DNA from: Microbacterium luticocti DSM 19459
GTDB lineage: Bacteria > Actinomycetota > Actinomycetes > Actinomycetales > Microbacteriaceae
NCBI RefSeq assembly: GCF_000422405.1
Contig: NZ_AULS01000002.1
Coordinates: forward strand, 124,001 to 188,000
Reading direction: 5' to 3'
Length of the DNA stretch: 64,000 nucleotides
Notes under the pieces: generated by a model
Seen by the model: the letters and a program-made list of their open reading frames with translations, nothing else
What the model was told of the DNA's origin: nothing
The model's database searches: none
Made by a program: the position numbers and the translations under genes
Shown here: positions 33,028 through 42,256 of the stretch, one piece after another
Layout of the letters: every line of letters starts with the position of its first letter
Numbering within the stretch: the first letter of the stretch is position 1

Positions 33028-34289
33028 GCCACAGGCTCCAGCACGGCGAGCCCGCCCAGGTACGGGCGCAGCACCTCGGGCACGGTCACCGACCCGTCCG
33101 CGCGCTGATGCGTCTCGAGCAGCGCGACCAGCCACCGGGTGGTCGCCAGCGTGCCGTTCAAGGTCGCCACGTGCTGCGTCTTCTTGCCGTCGGGGCGGTA
33201 CCGGACATCGAGCCGCCGCGCCTGGAACGTCGTACAGTTCGAGGTCGACGTGAGCTCGCGGTACGTGCCCTGCGTGGGCACCCACGCCTCGATGTCGTAT
33301 TTGCGCGCCGCCGACGAGCCGAGGTCGCCCGCGGCGACATCGATCACGCGGTAGGTCAGACCGAGGTCCTGCAGCATCCGCTCCTGCATGCCCACCAGGC
33401 GCAGGTGCTCGGCCTCGGCGTCGTCGGGCGTGGTGTACACGAACATCTCGAGCTTGTTGAACTGGTGCACCCGAATGATGCCGCGGGTGTCCTTGCCGTA
33501 CGACCCGGCCTCGCTGCGGTAACAGGTCGACCAGCCCGCGTACCGCATCGGCCCGCCGGCAAGGTCGAGGATCTCGCCCATGTGGTATCCGGCGAGCGGC
33601 ACCTCGCTGGTGCCCACCAGGTACAGGTCCTGCTTCTCGAGCCGGTACACCTCGTCGGAGTGCTGCCCCAGGAACCCGGTGCCGGCCATCACCTCGGGCC
33701 GCACCAGCGTCGGCGGGATCATCGGCGTGAAGCCGGCCTCGATCGCCCGGTTCAGAGCCAGCGACATCAGCGCGTACTCCAGCCGCGCGCCGACGCCCTT
33801 GAGGAAGTAGAACCGGCTGCCCGACACCTTGGTGCCCCGGTCCATGTCGATCGCGTCGAGCAGTTCACCCAGTTCGAGATGGTCACGCGGCGCGAAATCG
33901 AACGTGGGCACCTCGCCGTGGGTGCGCAGCGTGACGAAGTTCTCTTCACCCCCGGCGGGCACCTCGTCGATCACGATGTTCTCGATGCGCGACAGCACCT
34001 CATGCGCGTGCTGCTCGGCCTCGGCCACCGCCAGTTGGGCCTGCTTCACCCGTTCGCTCAGGTCCTTCGCCTGGGCGACCAGGGCCGCCTTCTCGTCCTT
34101 GGGGGCGGCGGCGACCTTCTTGCCGTGCGCGTTCTGCTCGGCGCGCAGCTGCTCGAACGTCGTGATCGCGGCACGGCGCGCAGCATCCGCCGCCAACGCC
34201 TCGTCGACCACCTCGACCGGCTCGCCGCGCTTGGTCTGAGACTGCTTGACCAGCTCGGGATTCTCGCGCAGCAGAACGGGATCGATCAT
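33024..34289 (-). CDS. serS: Seryl-tRNA synthetase
   Basis: 421-residue class II synthetase charging tRNA-Ser. Residues 1-105 form the antiparallel coiled-coil arm ([47 protein letters not shown]) that contacts the tRNA variable arm. Motif 2 is [27 protein letters not shown], and motif 3 is in [17 protein letters not shown]. Length matches the bacterial enzyme. Divergent from the diacylglycerol-kinase-like gene and co-transcribed with the HAD gene. Confidence 0.97.
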   Translation of the reverse strand: MIDPVLLRENPELVKQSQTKRGEPVEVVDEALAADAARRAAITTFEQLRAEQNAHGKKVAAAPKDEKAALVAQAKDLSERVKQAQLAVAEAEQHAHEVLSRIENIVIDEVPAGGEENFVTLRTHGEVPTFDFAPRDHLELGELLDAIDMDRGTKVSGSRFYFLKGVGARLEYALMSLALNRAIEAGFTPMIPPTLVRPEVMAGTGFLGQHSDEVYRLEKQDLYLVGTSEVPLAGYHMGEILDLAGGPMRYAGWSTCYRSEAGSYGKDTRGIIRVHQFNKLEMFVYTTPDDAEAEHLRLVGMQERMLQDLGLTYRVIDVAAGDLGSSAARKYDIEAWVPTQGTYRELTSTSNCTTFQARRLDVRYRPDGKKTQHVATLNGTLATTRWLVALLETHQRADGSVTVPEVLRPYLGGLAVLEPVA

Positions 34290-34343
34290 CCGACAAGTCT
34301 AGCCAGCGGCATCCGGCACTCTCTCGGCCGGTATCGTGGGGCC

Positions 34344-35330
34344 ATGACGGACGAGGACGGCTCGGCGCGCCGGGCCGCGCTCGTCTACAACCCCACGAAG
34401 GTCGACCGGCGCCGGCTTCGGCAGCGGGTCGAGAAGGCCTCGAAGCGGTCGGGGTGGCGGCATCCCCTGTTCTACGAGACGACCCCCGAAGATCTGGGGC
34501 AGGATGTCACGGCCCGCGCTCTGCGCGAAGGGGTCGACGCCGTGCTCGTGGCCGGCGGCGACGGCACCGTACGTGCGGTCGCCGAGGCGCTCGTCGACAG
34601 CCGGGTGCCGCTGACGATCGTGCCGAGCGGTACCGGAAACCTGCTCGCCCGCAACCTGGAACTACCGCTGACCGACCCCGAGGCGGCGATCCGGGCGGCG
34701 TTCGACGGTGAGGTGCGGGAGATCGACATCGGCATGGCGCGGCTCACCCGCGCCGACGGCACGACCGCCGAGCACGCGTTCGTCGTGATGGCCGGCATCG
34801 GGCTGGATGCCGCCATGATCGCGAACACCCGCTCGCAACTGAAGCGGTCGGTGGGCTGGGTCGCCTACGTCGACGGCGCCGCCCGCTCGCTGCCGGGGGC
34901 GCGCCCGTTCCGAGTCGTGTACGAGCTGGAAGGGCATCGGCTGCACACCACGCGCGTACACAGCATGCTGTTCGCCAACTGCGGGGCACTGCCGGCGGGT
35001 ATCGAGCTGGTTCCGGATGCCTCCGTGGCGGACGGACTGCTGGATGTCGCGCTGATCCAGCCGAACGGCTGGTTCGGCTGGCTGGGCGTGTGGCGCAAGG
35101 TGTGGTGGGACAACTCCGTGCTGCGCCGCACCCGCGCCGGGCGTCGGATCGTGCAGCGGCGGCGAGACACCTCGGTGCGCTACCTGCAGGGGCCGGCGCT
35201 CGAGGCGGGCGTCGAGGTGCCGCAGCCGGTGGAGCTGGACGGCGACGAGTTCGGCGAGGCCTCCCGCATCCGGTGCCGGGTGCTGCCCGGGGCGCTGCTG
35301 GTCGCGGTGCCGCGCGGGCATCGGGGGTGA
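34344..35330 (+). CDS. Diacylglycerol/lipid kinase family protein
   Basis: 328-residue DAGK-catalytic-domain protein. Nucleotide-binding VLVAGGDGTVRAVAEAL (GGDGT) and VPSGTGNLLARNL are diagnostic. Then GEVREIDIGMARL, FVVMAGIGLDAAMIANT and C-terminal beta strands ending VELDGDEFGE. Members phosphorylate diacylglycerol, ceramide or undecaprenol-like lipids at the membrane. ATG 34344 is 55 bp from the divergent serS start. It is separate from the LLM gene downstream by 50 bp and could share a transcript with it. Confidence 0.9.
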   Translation: MTDEDGSARRAALVYNPTKVDRRRLRQRVEKASKRSGWRHPLFYETTPEDLGQDVTARALREGVDAVLVAGGDGTVRAVAEALVDSRVPLTIVPSGTGNLLARNLELPLTDPEAAIRAAFDGEVREIDIGMARLTRADGTTAEHAFVVMAGIGLDAAMIANTRSQLKRSVGWVAYVDGAARSLPGARPFRVVYELEGHRLHTTRVHSMLFANCGALPAGIELVPDASVADGLLDVALIQPNGWFGWLGVWRKVWWDNSVLRRTRAGRRIVQRRRDTSVRYLQGPALEAGVEVPQPVELDGDEFGEASRIRCRVLPGALLVAVPRGHRG

Positions 35331-35380
35331 GGGGGCACGCCCAGGGAATGGCGCAGCGGCCCGGCGGGTTGCTCCTGACG

Positions 35381-36463
35381 ATGAGCATTGCATCCGGCCC
35401 CACCCTGTCCGGCCCCACCCTGTCCGGCCCCGCCCTGTCGGTCCTCGACCTCGTGCCGGTGCGCACCGGGCAGACCAGTGCGCAGGCGGTCGCGGCATCC
35501 CTCGACCTCGTCGCCCGCGCCGACGTGCTGGGCCTGCGCCGGTACTGGTTCGCCGAGCACCACAACATGCCGGCGGTGGCATCGACCACGCCGCCGGTGC
35601 TGGCCGCCGCGGCCGCGGCACGCACGTCGCGCATCCGGGTGGGTTCGGGCGGCGTGATGCTGCCCAACCACTCGCCGCTCGTCGTCGCCGAGCAGTTCGC
35701 CGCGCTCGAGGCGCTCGCACCCGGCCGCATCGACCTCGGCATCGGGCGGGCGCCGGGAAGCGATCCGGTCATCACCCAGCTGCTGCGCATGTCGGGGACC
35801 ACGAGCGATGTGGAGCGCTTCCCCGACCATGTGCGCGACATCGCCCGGCTGGTCGACCCCGAAGGGGCCACGGTGCAGTTCACCAGCGGCGGCACCTACG
35901 ACATCCACGCGACGCCGGCGGCGACCACGGCTCCCGAGATCTGGCTGCTCGGTTCGAGCGACTACTCCGCACAGCTGGCGGCAGCCCAGGGCCTGCCCTA
36001 CGTGTTCGCGAACCACTTCTCGGGCACCGGGCTCGAGCGGGCGCTGGCGCTCTACCGCGACCAGTACCGGCCGAGCCCGCGGCATCCCGAACCCCGTACG
36101 TTCCTCACCGCGAACGCCGTCGCCGCGCCGGCGCGTGACGAGGCCGAGGCGCGGGCGCTGCCGCAGCTGCGCAGCATGGCCCGGCTGCGCACGAACAAGC
36201 CGCTGCAGCCGCTCGAGACCGTCGAGCAGGCGCAGGCCGCGCCGATGGACGCGATGGCCGACTCGATCATGCAGTCGATGCGTGCGAAGTGGTTCGTCGG
36301 CACCGGCGACGAGGTCGCGGCGTCGCTGCGCGATTTCGCCGCGACGTGGGGCGTCGACGAGGTGATGATCTCGCCGATCGCCGGCGCGTACGAGGGCGAG
36401 CCGATGGATGCCTCACCCGGCCGGGTGCAGACCCTCGAGCTGCTGGCCGGAGCCCTGGGATAG
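35381..36463 (+). CDS. LLM-class flavin-dependent oxidoreductase
   Basis: 360-residue luciferase-like monooxygenase fold. LSVLDLVPVRTGQTSAQAVAASLDLVARADVLGLRRYWFAEHHNMPAVASTTPPVL is the hallmark start of the MsnO8-like subgroup. Later motifs are GGVMLPNHSPLVVAEQFAALEALAPGRIDLGIGRAPGSD and IWLLGSSDYSAQLAAAQGLPYVFA. FMN-dependent; substrate unknown. The start at 35381 is preferred over ATG 35348, since conserved sequence begins just after it. Residues 5-19 come from three in-frame 15-bp repeats (35396-35440) encoding SGPTL-like units, unique to this N-terminus. Confidence 0.9.
   Translation: MSIASGPTLSGPTLSGPALSVLDLVPVRTGQTSAQAVAASLDLVARADVLGLRRYWFAEHHNMPAVASTTPPVLAAAAAARTSRIRVGSGGVMLPNHSPLVVAEQFAALEALAPGRIDLGIGRAPGSDPVITQLLRMSGTTSDVERFPDHVRDIARLVDPEGATVQFTSGGTYDIHATPAATTAPEIWLLGSSDYSAQLAAAQGLPYVFANHFSGTGLERALALYRDQYRPSPRHPEPRTFLTANAVAAPARDEAEARALPQLRSMARLRTNKPLQPLETVEQAQAAPMDAMADSIMQSMRAKWFVGTGDEVAASLRDFAATWGVDEVMISPIAGAYEGEPMDASPGRVQTLELLAGALG
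35396..35440 (+). repeat. Three in-frame 15-bp tandem repeats
   Basis: Units GGCCCCACCCTGTCC at 35396-35410 and 35411-35425, and a variant at 35426-35440. They lie near the start of the LLM gene and encode a GPTLS repeat. Length change would be frame-neutral. Confidence 0.85.
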
Positions 36464-36506
36464 GGGCCGAAGCGTCGGCTGCCCCCGCAGGTCGTAGGAG
36501 TGCGCC

Positions 36507-37469
36507 TTACTCCCCGGGTTCGCCCGAGATGAGGCCGCGCAGCCAGTCGCGCGCCTCGACGAACACCTCGTCGGCATAGCGGTCGGGGTAGTGCACGATG
36601 GCGCGGTCGGCCCGCGGGTACGAGCCCAGGAACACGACCTTCGGGCTGAACCGGCGCAGCCCGAGCAGCGCGTCGGCCATCCGCTCGTCGAACACGTGCC
36701 CGTCGGCGTCGACCACGAACCGGTACCGGCCCAGCTCGTCGCCGATCGGCCGCGACGCCAGCAGCGACAGGTTGATGCCGCGGGTCGCGAACTGCTCGAG
36801 CATGTCGAGCAGGGCGCCGGGGTGGTCGTCGGGCAGCTCGACGATGAGCGAGGTCTTGTCGGCCCCGGTCGGCGGCGGCGGCGCGACCGTGCGTGCGACC
36901 AGCACGAACCGGGTCACCGCGTTCGGATTGTCACCGATGTCTTCGGCGAGCAGCTGCAGGTCATGGTGGTCGAGGATCGCCGGCGGGGCGATCGCCGCGT
37001 CGGCGGCGGTGGTGCCGTCGAGCATCTCGACGGCCGCGGCCACATTGCTGGATGCCGGCAGGTGCGCGTGCGCGGGAAGGTTCGCACCGAGCCACTGCAG
37101 GCATTGCCCGTACGCGACCGGGTGCGCGGCCACCAGCGACACGTCCTCGAGCCGGACGCCGGGCCGGCCCACCAGCACGAACCGCACGGGCACCAGGTAT
37201 TCGCCGACGATGCGCAGCCCCGGGATCGTGGCCAGCGCGTCCTGCGTGGTGCTGACCCCGCCGTCGACCGAGTTCTCGATCGCGATCATCGCGGCATCCG
37301 CCCGCCCCTCGACCACGTCGGCGAGCGCCTCGGGCACGTTGCGCACCGGGCGCCAGATCTGCCCGCGTGCCTCGGGCACCTGCGCCAAGGCCGCCTCGGT
37401 GAAGGTGCCGGCCGGTCCCAGATAGCTGTACGTGCGGCGTTCGGGCGGTGCGGGAGCGGACTCGGTCAC
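36507..37469 (-). CDS. pheA: Prephenate dehydratase
   Basis: 320-residue enzyme converting prephenate to phenylpyruvate in phenylalanine synthesis. Catalytic domain: YLGPAGTFTEAAL, AMIAIENSVDGGVSTTQDAL and the TRF motif in NPNAVTRFVLVA. The C-terminal ACT domain begins SLIVELPDDHPGALLDMLEQFATRGINLSLLASRPIG (an ESRP-like SRP motif that binds Phe), giving feedback inhibition. GTG start at 37469 with a weak Shine-Dalgarno. It is a separate PDT-ACT protein, as usual in actinobacteria; no chorismate mutase domain. Confidence 0.96.
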   Translation of the reverse strand: MTESAPAPPERRTYSYLGPAGTFTEAALAQVPEARGQIWRPVRNVPEALADVVEGRADAAMIAIENSVDGGVSTTQDALATIPGLRIVGEYLVPVRFVLVGRPGVRLEDVSLVAAHPVAYGQCLQWLGANLPAHAHLPASSNVAAAVEMLDGTTAADAAIAPPAILDHHDLQLLAEDIGDNPNAVTRFVLVARTVAPPPPTGADKTSLIVELPDDHPGALLDMLEQFATRGINLSLLASRPIGDELGRYRFVVDADGHVFDERMADALLGLRRFSPKVVFLGSYPRADRAIVHYPDRYADEVFVEARDWLRGLISGEPGE

Positions 37470-37554
37470 CCGCTCAGCCTAGATCAGTGACGCACACCGA
37501 AACCGAACGGATCTCACAGTCCCATCCGTGAGCCGAAGAAGGCAGACTGGGGTG

Positions 37555-39195
37555 ATGAGCCGTGCAGGAACCCCCGCCGCCGAATCCGACCTGATCGACA
37601 TCGACGAGGTCATCAACGCCTACTACGACCTGCGGCCGGACGTCGCGCAGCCCGGCCAGCGGGTGGTGTTCGGCACCAGCGGCCACCGCGGCTCGAGCCT
37701 GTCGCGCAGCTTCAACGAGGACCACATCCTCGCCACCACCCAGGCGATCGTCGACTACCGCACCGCGCAGGGCATCGCCGGCCCCCTGTTCCTCGGCCGC
37801 GACACGCACGGACTGTCGCGCCCGGCCGAGAGATCCGCGATCGAGGTGCTCGTCGCGAACGGCGTGGACGTGCGCATCGACTCGCGCGACTCGTGGGTGC
37901 CGACCCCGGCGCTCAGCCACGCCATCCTCACCTTCAACCGGGGGCGGGATGCCGCAGACCCCGCCCGCGCGGACGGCATCGTCGTGACCCCCAGCCACAA
38001 CCCGCCCGCCGACGGCGGCTTCAAGTACAACCCGCCCTCGGGCGGGCCGGCCGACACCGACGCGACCGGCTGGATCGCCGAGCGCGCGAACGCGCTGATC
38101 GCCGGCGGGCTCGAGGAGGTGCGCCGCACCCGGTTCGCCGACATCGACGCGGGCACGCTGGCGCGGTACGACTTCCGGCAGCACTACGTCGAGGATCTGC
38201 GGAACATCATCGACGTCGACGCCATCCGGAGCGCCGGAGTGCGCATCGGCGCTGATCCGCTGGGCGGTGCGTCGGTGGACTACTGGGCGCTGATCGCCGA
38301 GATGTACGAGCTCGACCTGACCGTGGTCAACCCCGACGTCGACCCGACCTGGCGGTTCATGACGCTGGACTGGGACGAGAAGATCCGGATGGACCCGTCC
38401 TCGCCGTCGGCGATGGCGGCGCTGGTGGCCCGGCGCTCGGAGTTCGACATCCTCACCGGCAACGACGCCGACGCCGACCGGCACGGCATCGTCACCCCCG
38501 ATGCCGGCCTGATGAACCCGAACCACTACCTCGCGGTGGCGATCGACTACCTGTTCTCGCATCGCCCCCAGTGGCCGAAGGATGCGGCGGTCGGCAAGAC
38601 CCTGGTGTCGTCGATGATCATCGACAAGGTGGCCGCGTCGCTCGATCGGCGGCTGCTGGAGGTGCCGGTCGGGTTCAAGTGGTTCGTGCCGGGACTGCTG
38701 GACGGCTCGGTCGCGTTCGGCGGCGAGGAGTCGGCCGGCGCGTCGTTCCTGCGCACCGACGGCACCGTGTGGACGACCGACAAGGACGGCATCCTGCTGT
38801 GCCTGCTGGCATCCGAGATTCTCGCCGTCACCGGCAAAACGCCGTCGCAGCGGTATGCGGAACTCGAGGCCGAGTTCGGCGCGTCGGCGTATCAGCGGGT
38901 GGATGCCGCGGCCACGCCCGAGCAGAAGGCCGCGCTGGCTCGACTTGCCCCCGAGGACGTGACCGCGACCGAGCTGGCGGGCGAGCCGATCACCGCCAAG
39001 CTGTCGCACGCGCCCGGCAACGGCGCCGCGATCGGCGGGCTGAAGGTGCAGACCGAGCACGCCTGGTTCGCCGCCCGCCCGTCGGGCACCGAAGACGTCT
39101 ACAAGCTCTACGCCGAATCGCTGCGCGGGCCCGAGCACCTGCGGCAGGTGCAAGACGAAGCCCGCGCCGTCGTGGCCGCCGCGCTCGGCGGGTGA
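37555..39195 (+). CDS. pgm: Phosphoglucomutase (alpha-D-glucose-specific)
   Basis: 546-residue alpha-phosphohexomutase interconverting glucose-1-P and glucose-6-P, the exit step of the Leloir pathway. GTSGHRGSSL at the N-terminus, the phosphoserine loop GIVVTPSHNPPADGGFKYN, the metal loop LTGNDADADRHGI, the sugar loop FGGEESAGASFLR and the phosphate loop AARPSGTEDVYKLYAES are all intact. ATG 37555 follows GGGGTG; the frame extends nine codons upstream without support. It is followed by two palindromic elements, then galE. Confidence 0.96.
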   Translation: MSRAGTPAAESDLIDIDEVINAYYDLRPDVAQPGQRVVFGTSGHRGSSLSRSFNEDHILATTQAIVDYRTAQGIAGPLFLGRDTHGLSRPAERSAIEVLVANGVDVRIDSRDSWVPTPALSHAILTFNRGRDAADPARADGIVVTPSHNPPADGGFKYNPPSGGPADTDATGWIAERANALIAGGLEEVRRTRFADIDAGTLARYDFRQHYVEDLRNIIDVDAIRSAGVRIGADPLGGASVDYWALIAEMYELDLTVVNPDVDPTWRFMTLDWDEKIRMDPSSPSAMAALVARRSEFDILTGNDADADRHGIVTPDAGLMNPNHYLAVAIDYLFSHRPQWPKDAAVGKTLVSSMIIDKVAASLDRRLLEVPVGFKWFVPGLLDGSVAFGGEESAGASFLRTDGTVWTTDKDGILLCLLASEILAVTGKTPSQRYAELEAEFGASAYQRVDAAATPEQKAALARLAPEDVTATELAGEPITAKLSHAPGNGAAIGGLKVQTEHAWFAARPSGTEDVYKLYAESLRGPEHLRQVQDEARAVVAAALGG

Positions 39196-39233
39196 TCCGC
39201 GCAGCCCGGCCGCGGGTTGGGCGCACGACGGCG

Positions 39234-39292
39234 GGTGTGTCCCAGAAGATGCGACATGTGACGCCTCCAGCCCGCACCTTCTGAGACACGCC
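39234..39292. repeat. Palindromic element A, copy 1
   Basis: Arms GGTGTGTCCCAGAAGATGC and GCACCTTCTGAGACACGCC match at 16 of 19 positions across a 21-bp loop. It lies between pgm and galE, five bases before copy 2. It may also act as a terminator for pgm. Confidence 0.75.
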
Positions 39293-39297
39293 CGCGA

Positions 39298-39356
39298 GGC
39301 ATGTCCCAGAACCTGCGACACTCGGACACGACAACCCACACCTTCTGAGACACGCC
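39298..39356. repeat. Palindromic element A, copy 2
   Basis: Arms begin GGCATGTCCCAGAACCTGC and end ACACCTTCTGAGACACGCC. The right arm is almost identical to that of copy 1, while the loop differs. The remaining 186 bp to galE hold no gene. Confidence 0.75.
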
Positions 39357-39542
39357 GGCGCGCGGACTGAGCCACGCCGGCGCGCAGGCCCTCGCGAGCT
39401 CCGCACCCGCGCATGCCCTGCGCGCCCGCGCCGGTCGTCCGCACCGGGCAGAATGAAGTGACCGTGATCGAACCGAGCAGCTGCTGCCCGACCGCGTGCG
39501 CTTCGCGCCGACGCCCGCCGCTGTGACCCACCGAGGAGTGAC

Positions 39543-40523
39543 ATGACCTGGCTTGTGACCGGCGGAGCCGGGTACATCGGCGCGCACATCGTCCGGGCGC
39601 TGGCCGCCGCGGGCCTTCAGCCGGTGGTGCTCGACGACCTCTCCAGCGGGCACGCCTCGTTCGTGCCCGAGGGGGTGCCGTTCGTGCGGGGGTCGATCCT
39701 CGACCGCGAGCTGGTCGAACGCACGCTGCGCGAGCATGCCGTCACCGGCGTCATCCACGTCGCCGGCTTCAAGTACGCGGGCGTGTCGGTGCAGCGGCCG
39801 CTGCACACCTACGCGCAGAACGTCGAGGGCACCCGGGTGGTGCTCGAGGCGATGGATGCCGCGGGTGCGACGAACCTCGTGTTCTCGTCGTCGGCGGCGG
39901 TGTACGGCATGCCCGATGTGCCGCTCGTGGTCGAAGACACCCCGAAGCGGCCGACCTCGCCCTACGGCGAGTCGAAGCTCATCGGCGAGTGGCTGATCGC
40001 CGACCAGGGCGTCGCGACCGCGGGGTCGCCGCATCCGCTGCGCCACACCTCGCTGCGGTACTTCAACGTCGTCGGGTCGGGCGACCCCCGCGTCTACGAC
40101 ACCAGCCCGCACAACCTGTTCCCGCTGGTGTTCGAGGCGCTGCTGGCCGGGCGCACGCCGAAGATCTTCGGCGACGACTACGCCACCGAGGACGGCACGA
40201 ACGTGCGCGACTACGTGCATGTGGCCGACATCGCCGCGGCGCACGTCGTGGCCGCGCAGCGGCTGGCCGCGGGCGAGCCGCTGGAGCCGGCGTACAACCT
40301 CGGCTCGCAGAACGGGTTGAGCGTGCGGCAGATCATGGACGCCATGGCGCGCGTCACCGGTGTCGACTTCACCCCCGAGATCGCGCCGCGCCGGCCCGGC
40401 GACCCCGACCGGATCGTCGCCACCGGCGAGCTCGCCGCCCGCGACCTGGACTGGGCGAACCGGTACACCGTCGACGAGATGGTCCGCTCGGGGTGGGAGG
40501 CCCGGAGGGCTGCCGAGGGCTGA
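39543..40523 (+). CDS. galE: UDP-glucose 4-epimerase
   Basis: 326-residue extended SDR that interconverts UDP-galactose and UDP-glucose. The NAD motif VTGGAGYIGAHIVRAL lies at residues 5-20. The catalytic Ser/Tyr/Lys are in SSSAAVYGMP and YGESKLIGE (YxxxK). EDGTNVRDYVHVADIAAAH and YNLGSQNGLSVRQI are typical GalE segments. AGGAGTGAC precedes the ATG. It lies between pgm and the galactose LacI gene. Confidence 0.96.
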   Translation: MTWLVTGGAGYIGAHIVRALAAAGLQPVVLDDLSSGHASFVPEGVPFVRGSILDRELVERTLREHAVTGVIHVAGFKYAGVSVQRPLHTYAQNVEGTRVVLEAMDAAGATNLVFSSSAAVYGMPDVPLVVEDTPKRPTSPYGESKLIGEWLIADQGVATAGSPHPLRHTSLRYFNVVGSGDPRVYDTSPHNLFPLVFEALLAGRTPKIFGDDYATEDGTNVRDYVHVADIAAAHVVAAQRLAAGEPLEPAYNLGSQNGLSVRQIMDAMARVTGVDFTPEIAPRRPGDPDRIVATGELAARDLDWANRYTVDEMVRSGWEARRAAEG

Positions 40524-40660
40524 GACCCGGGCGGCGGCGCACGGTATCCGTTCACCCGGGACCGCAGGAGCCGCGGCACCCGTTTCGCCGTGCGGCCGGC
40601 GACTGAGGCCCGCGGCGGTGGCCGCGGCAACTGTGCACCCGCATCCGTGCACCGGCATCC

Positions 40661-40746
40661 GTGCACAACTGCGGGGATCTTCGGCGACACGCCGTCAGCC
40701 AGGCGGTGCGACCGGCGTGTCTCGCAGAATCTCCGCCGTTGTGTAC
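40661..40746. repeat. Palindromic element B (34-bp arms)
   Basis: The left arm starts GTGCACAACTGCGGGGATC and ends GACACGCCG (40661-40694). The right arm starts CGGCGTGTCTCGCAGAATC and ends CCGTTGTGTAC (40713-40746). It lies in the gap between the convergent galE and lacI genes and is a close relative of the element at 53307-53393. Confidence 0.8.
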
Positions 40747-40789
40747 GCGGGCCCGGCCGGGATGGTCGCGTGTTCAGCCGGCCGGCGAC

Positions 40790-41887
40790 TCAGCGCGGTG
40801 CGGGCCCGGTGCTGGCCCGAACGACCAGCTCGGCGGGGATCGTCTCGGCCGCGACCGCGGTGCCGGACTCGATGCCCGCCACGAGCAGCGCGACGGCGCG
40901 GGCGCCGAGAGCGTCGAAGTCCTGTCGCACCGTGGTCAGCGGCGGGCGATAGTCCGCGGCATCCGTCACGTCGTCGAACCCGACAACGCTCACCGCACCC
41001 GGCACATCGCGCCCCGCTTCGGCCAGCGCCCGCAGCACGCCGAGCGCCATCTGGTCGTTGGCCGCGAACACCGCGGTGACGTCGGTATCGGTCGCCAGAC
41101 GCAGCCCGGCGGCGTGTCCGGATGCCGCGGACCAGTCGCCGCGCTGCGGCTCGGGCACCGCGGCACCCGCCTGGCCCAGCACCTCGCGCCAGCCGCGTTC
41201 CCGCTCGGCCGCGGCGAACGACCCGACGGGGCCGGCGACGTGGTGCACGGTGCGGTGGCCGAGCGCGAGCAGGTGCGCCACGGCGGCGCGGGCACCGGCC
41301 GCGTGGTCGACCTGCACGATGCCGAACCGCGGATCGACGGGCGAATCGACCACCACGAGTCGCAGCTCCGGCGGCGGCGCGGCCTGGCGGGCCAGATCGG
41401 TGGCCTCGTTGAGCACGATCGCACCGTCCACGCCCTGTTCGCGCAGCCGGGCGAACGCCCCGGCGATGTCGCCCGAGCCGCCCAGGGTCACCACGGTCAC
41501 GGCGTACCCGCGCGTGGCCGCCGCGTCGGCCACGGCCTGCAGCATCCGCGAATTGCCCACAGTGGCCAGGGTCGCCGCCACCAGTCCGATCGTCTGGGTG
41601 CGGCCGGTGCGCAGCGCCCGCGCAGCGCGGTGCGGCCGGTAGCCGAGCTCCGCCATGGCCGCCTCGACCCGGGCCCGGGTGCCGGGATCGACCCGCGGAC
41701 TGCCGTTGAGCACCCGCGACACCGTCTGCCCCGACACGCCCGCGCGGGCCGCGACATCCGCCATCGACACCCGGTGCCCCGCGGCCGACTGCGACCGCAC
41801 GACGGGATCCTGCCCCGCGGCGGCGTCTTCCCGCGCGGCGTGCTCCTGCTCCAGCCGCAGCAGCGCGGCGATATCGCGGTCGACCAT
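40790..41887 (-). CDS. LacI-family repressor, probable regulator of galTK
   Basis: 365-residue LacI/GalR regulator. The HTH VSMADVAARAGVSGQTVSRVLNGSPRVDPGTRARVEAAMAELGYRPHRAARALRTG begins at residue 40, with hinge helix and TQTIGLV next. The periplasmic-binding-like core has DGAIVLNEATDL, LVVVDSPVD, AVFAANDQMALGVLRAL and VSVVGFDDVTDAADYRPPLTTVRQD. The N-terminal 40 residues are an unusual extension, yet GGAGGTG precedes ATG 41887; internal ATG 41764 is the alternative. It is divergent from galT, where two matching 14-bp palindromes flank the promoter. Effector (galactose or lactose) inferred. Confidence 0.9.
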   Translation of the reverse strand: MVDRDIAALLRLEQEHAAREDAAAGQDPVVRSQSAAGHRVSMADVAARAGVSGQTVSRVLNGSPRVDPGTRARVEAAMAELGYRPHRAARALRTGRTQTIGLVAATLATVGNSRMLQAVADAAATRGYAVTVVTLGGSGDIAGAFARLREQGVDGAIVLNEATDLARQAAPPPELRLVVVDSPVDPRFGIVQVDHAAGARAAVAHLLALGHRTVHHVAGPVGSFAAAERERGWREVLGQAGAAVPEPQRGDWSAASGHAAGLRLATDTDVTAVFAANDQMALGVLRALAEAGRDVPGAVSVVGFDDVTDAADYRPPLTTVRQDFDALGARAVALLVAGIESGTAVAAETIPAELVVRASTGPAPR

Positions 41888-41993
41888 GCCCACCTCCGAT
41901 GTCCGTACCGGCCTGCCTGTCGTGCGGGCCGGCTTGCGGGGCCGCCGGTTCGCTGTCCCGGCCTGCATCCGGTGCCGCCCTGGGTTCCACTCC

Positions 41994-42203
41994 GACTCCG
42001 GCGCGGGTCCGAGTCCCGCTCCGGCTTGAGTCCCGAGCCGGCCCGAGTCCCACGTCGGCTCGAGTCCCGTGCCGGCTAGGGTCCCGCGCCGGCCCGAGTC
42101 CCGAGCCGGCCCGAGTCCCGATCCGACCCGAGTCCCGTGCCGACCCGAGTCCCGCCCCGGCTCAAGTCCGAGCCAGCCCGAGTCCCGAGCCGGCCCGAGT
42201 GTG
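41994..42203. repeat. 17-bp minisatellite, about 12 units
   Basis: Units of consensus GAGTCCCGAGCCGGCCC recur exactly every 17 bp (starts at 41994, 42011, 42028, 42045, 42062, 42079, 42096, 42113, 42130, 42147, 42164, 42180, 42197; outer units degenerate). It fills most of the 381-bp space between the lacI start and the galT start. No gene lies in this gap. Confidence 0.85.
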
Positions 42204-42224
42204 CACCTCCGCCAAACGCCGGCA

Positions 42225-42238
42225 TGTTGACGATAACA
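42225..42238 (+). promoter_or_regulatory. gal operator O1
   Basis: TGTTGACGATAACA, a LacI-type palindrome (TGTT-n2-CG-n2-AACA) that contains the -35 TTGACG of the galT promoter. Confidence 0.75.
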
Positions 42239-42256
42239 CGGCGGCGTTGGTACCGT
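42227..42256 (+). promoter_or_regulatory. galTK promoter
   Basis: -35 TTGACG (42227-42232), 18-bp spacer, -10 TACCGT (42251-42256). The expected start near 42263 makes a leaderless or almost leaderless galT mRNA. Confidence 0.65.

Noticed and set aside
41994..42203. CRISPR array
   Set aside because: The 17-bp units are contiguous with no spacers, and there are no cas genes. The same applies to 50240-50347.
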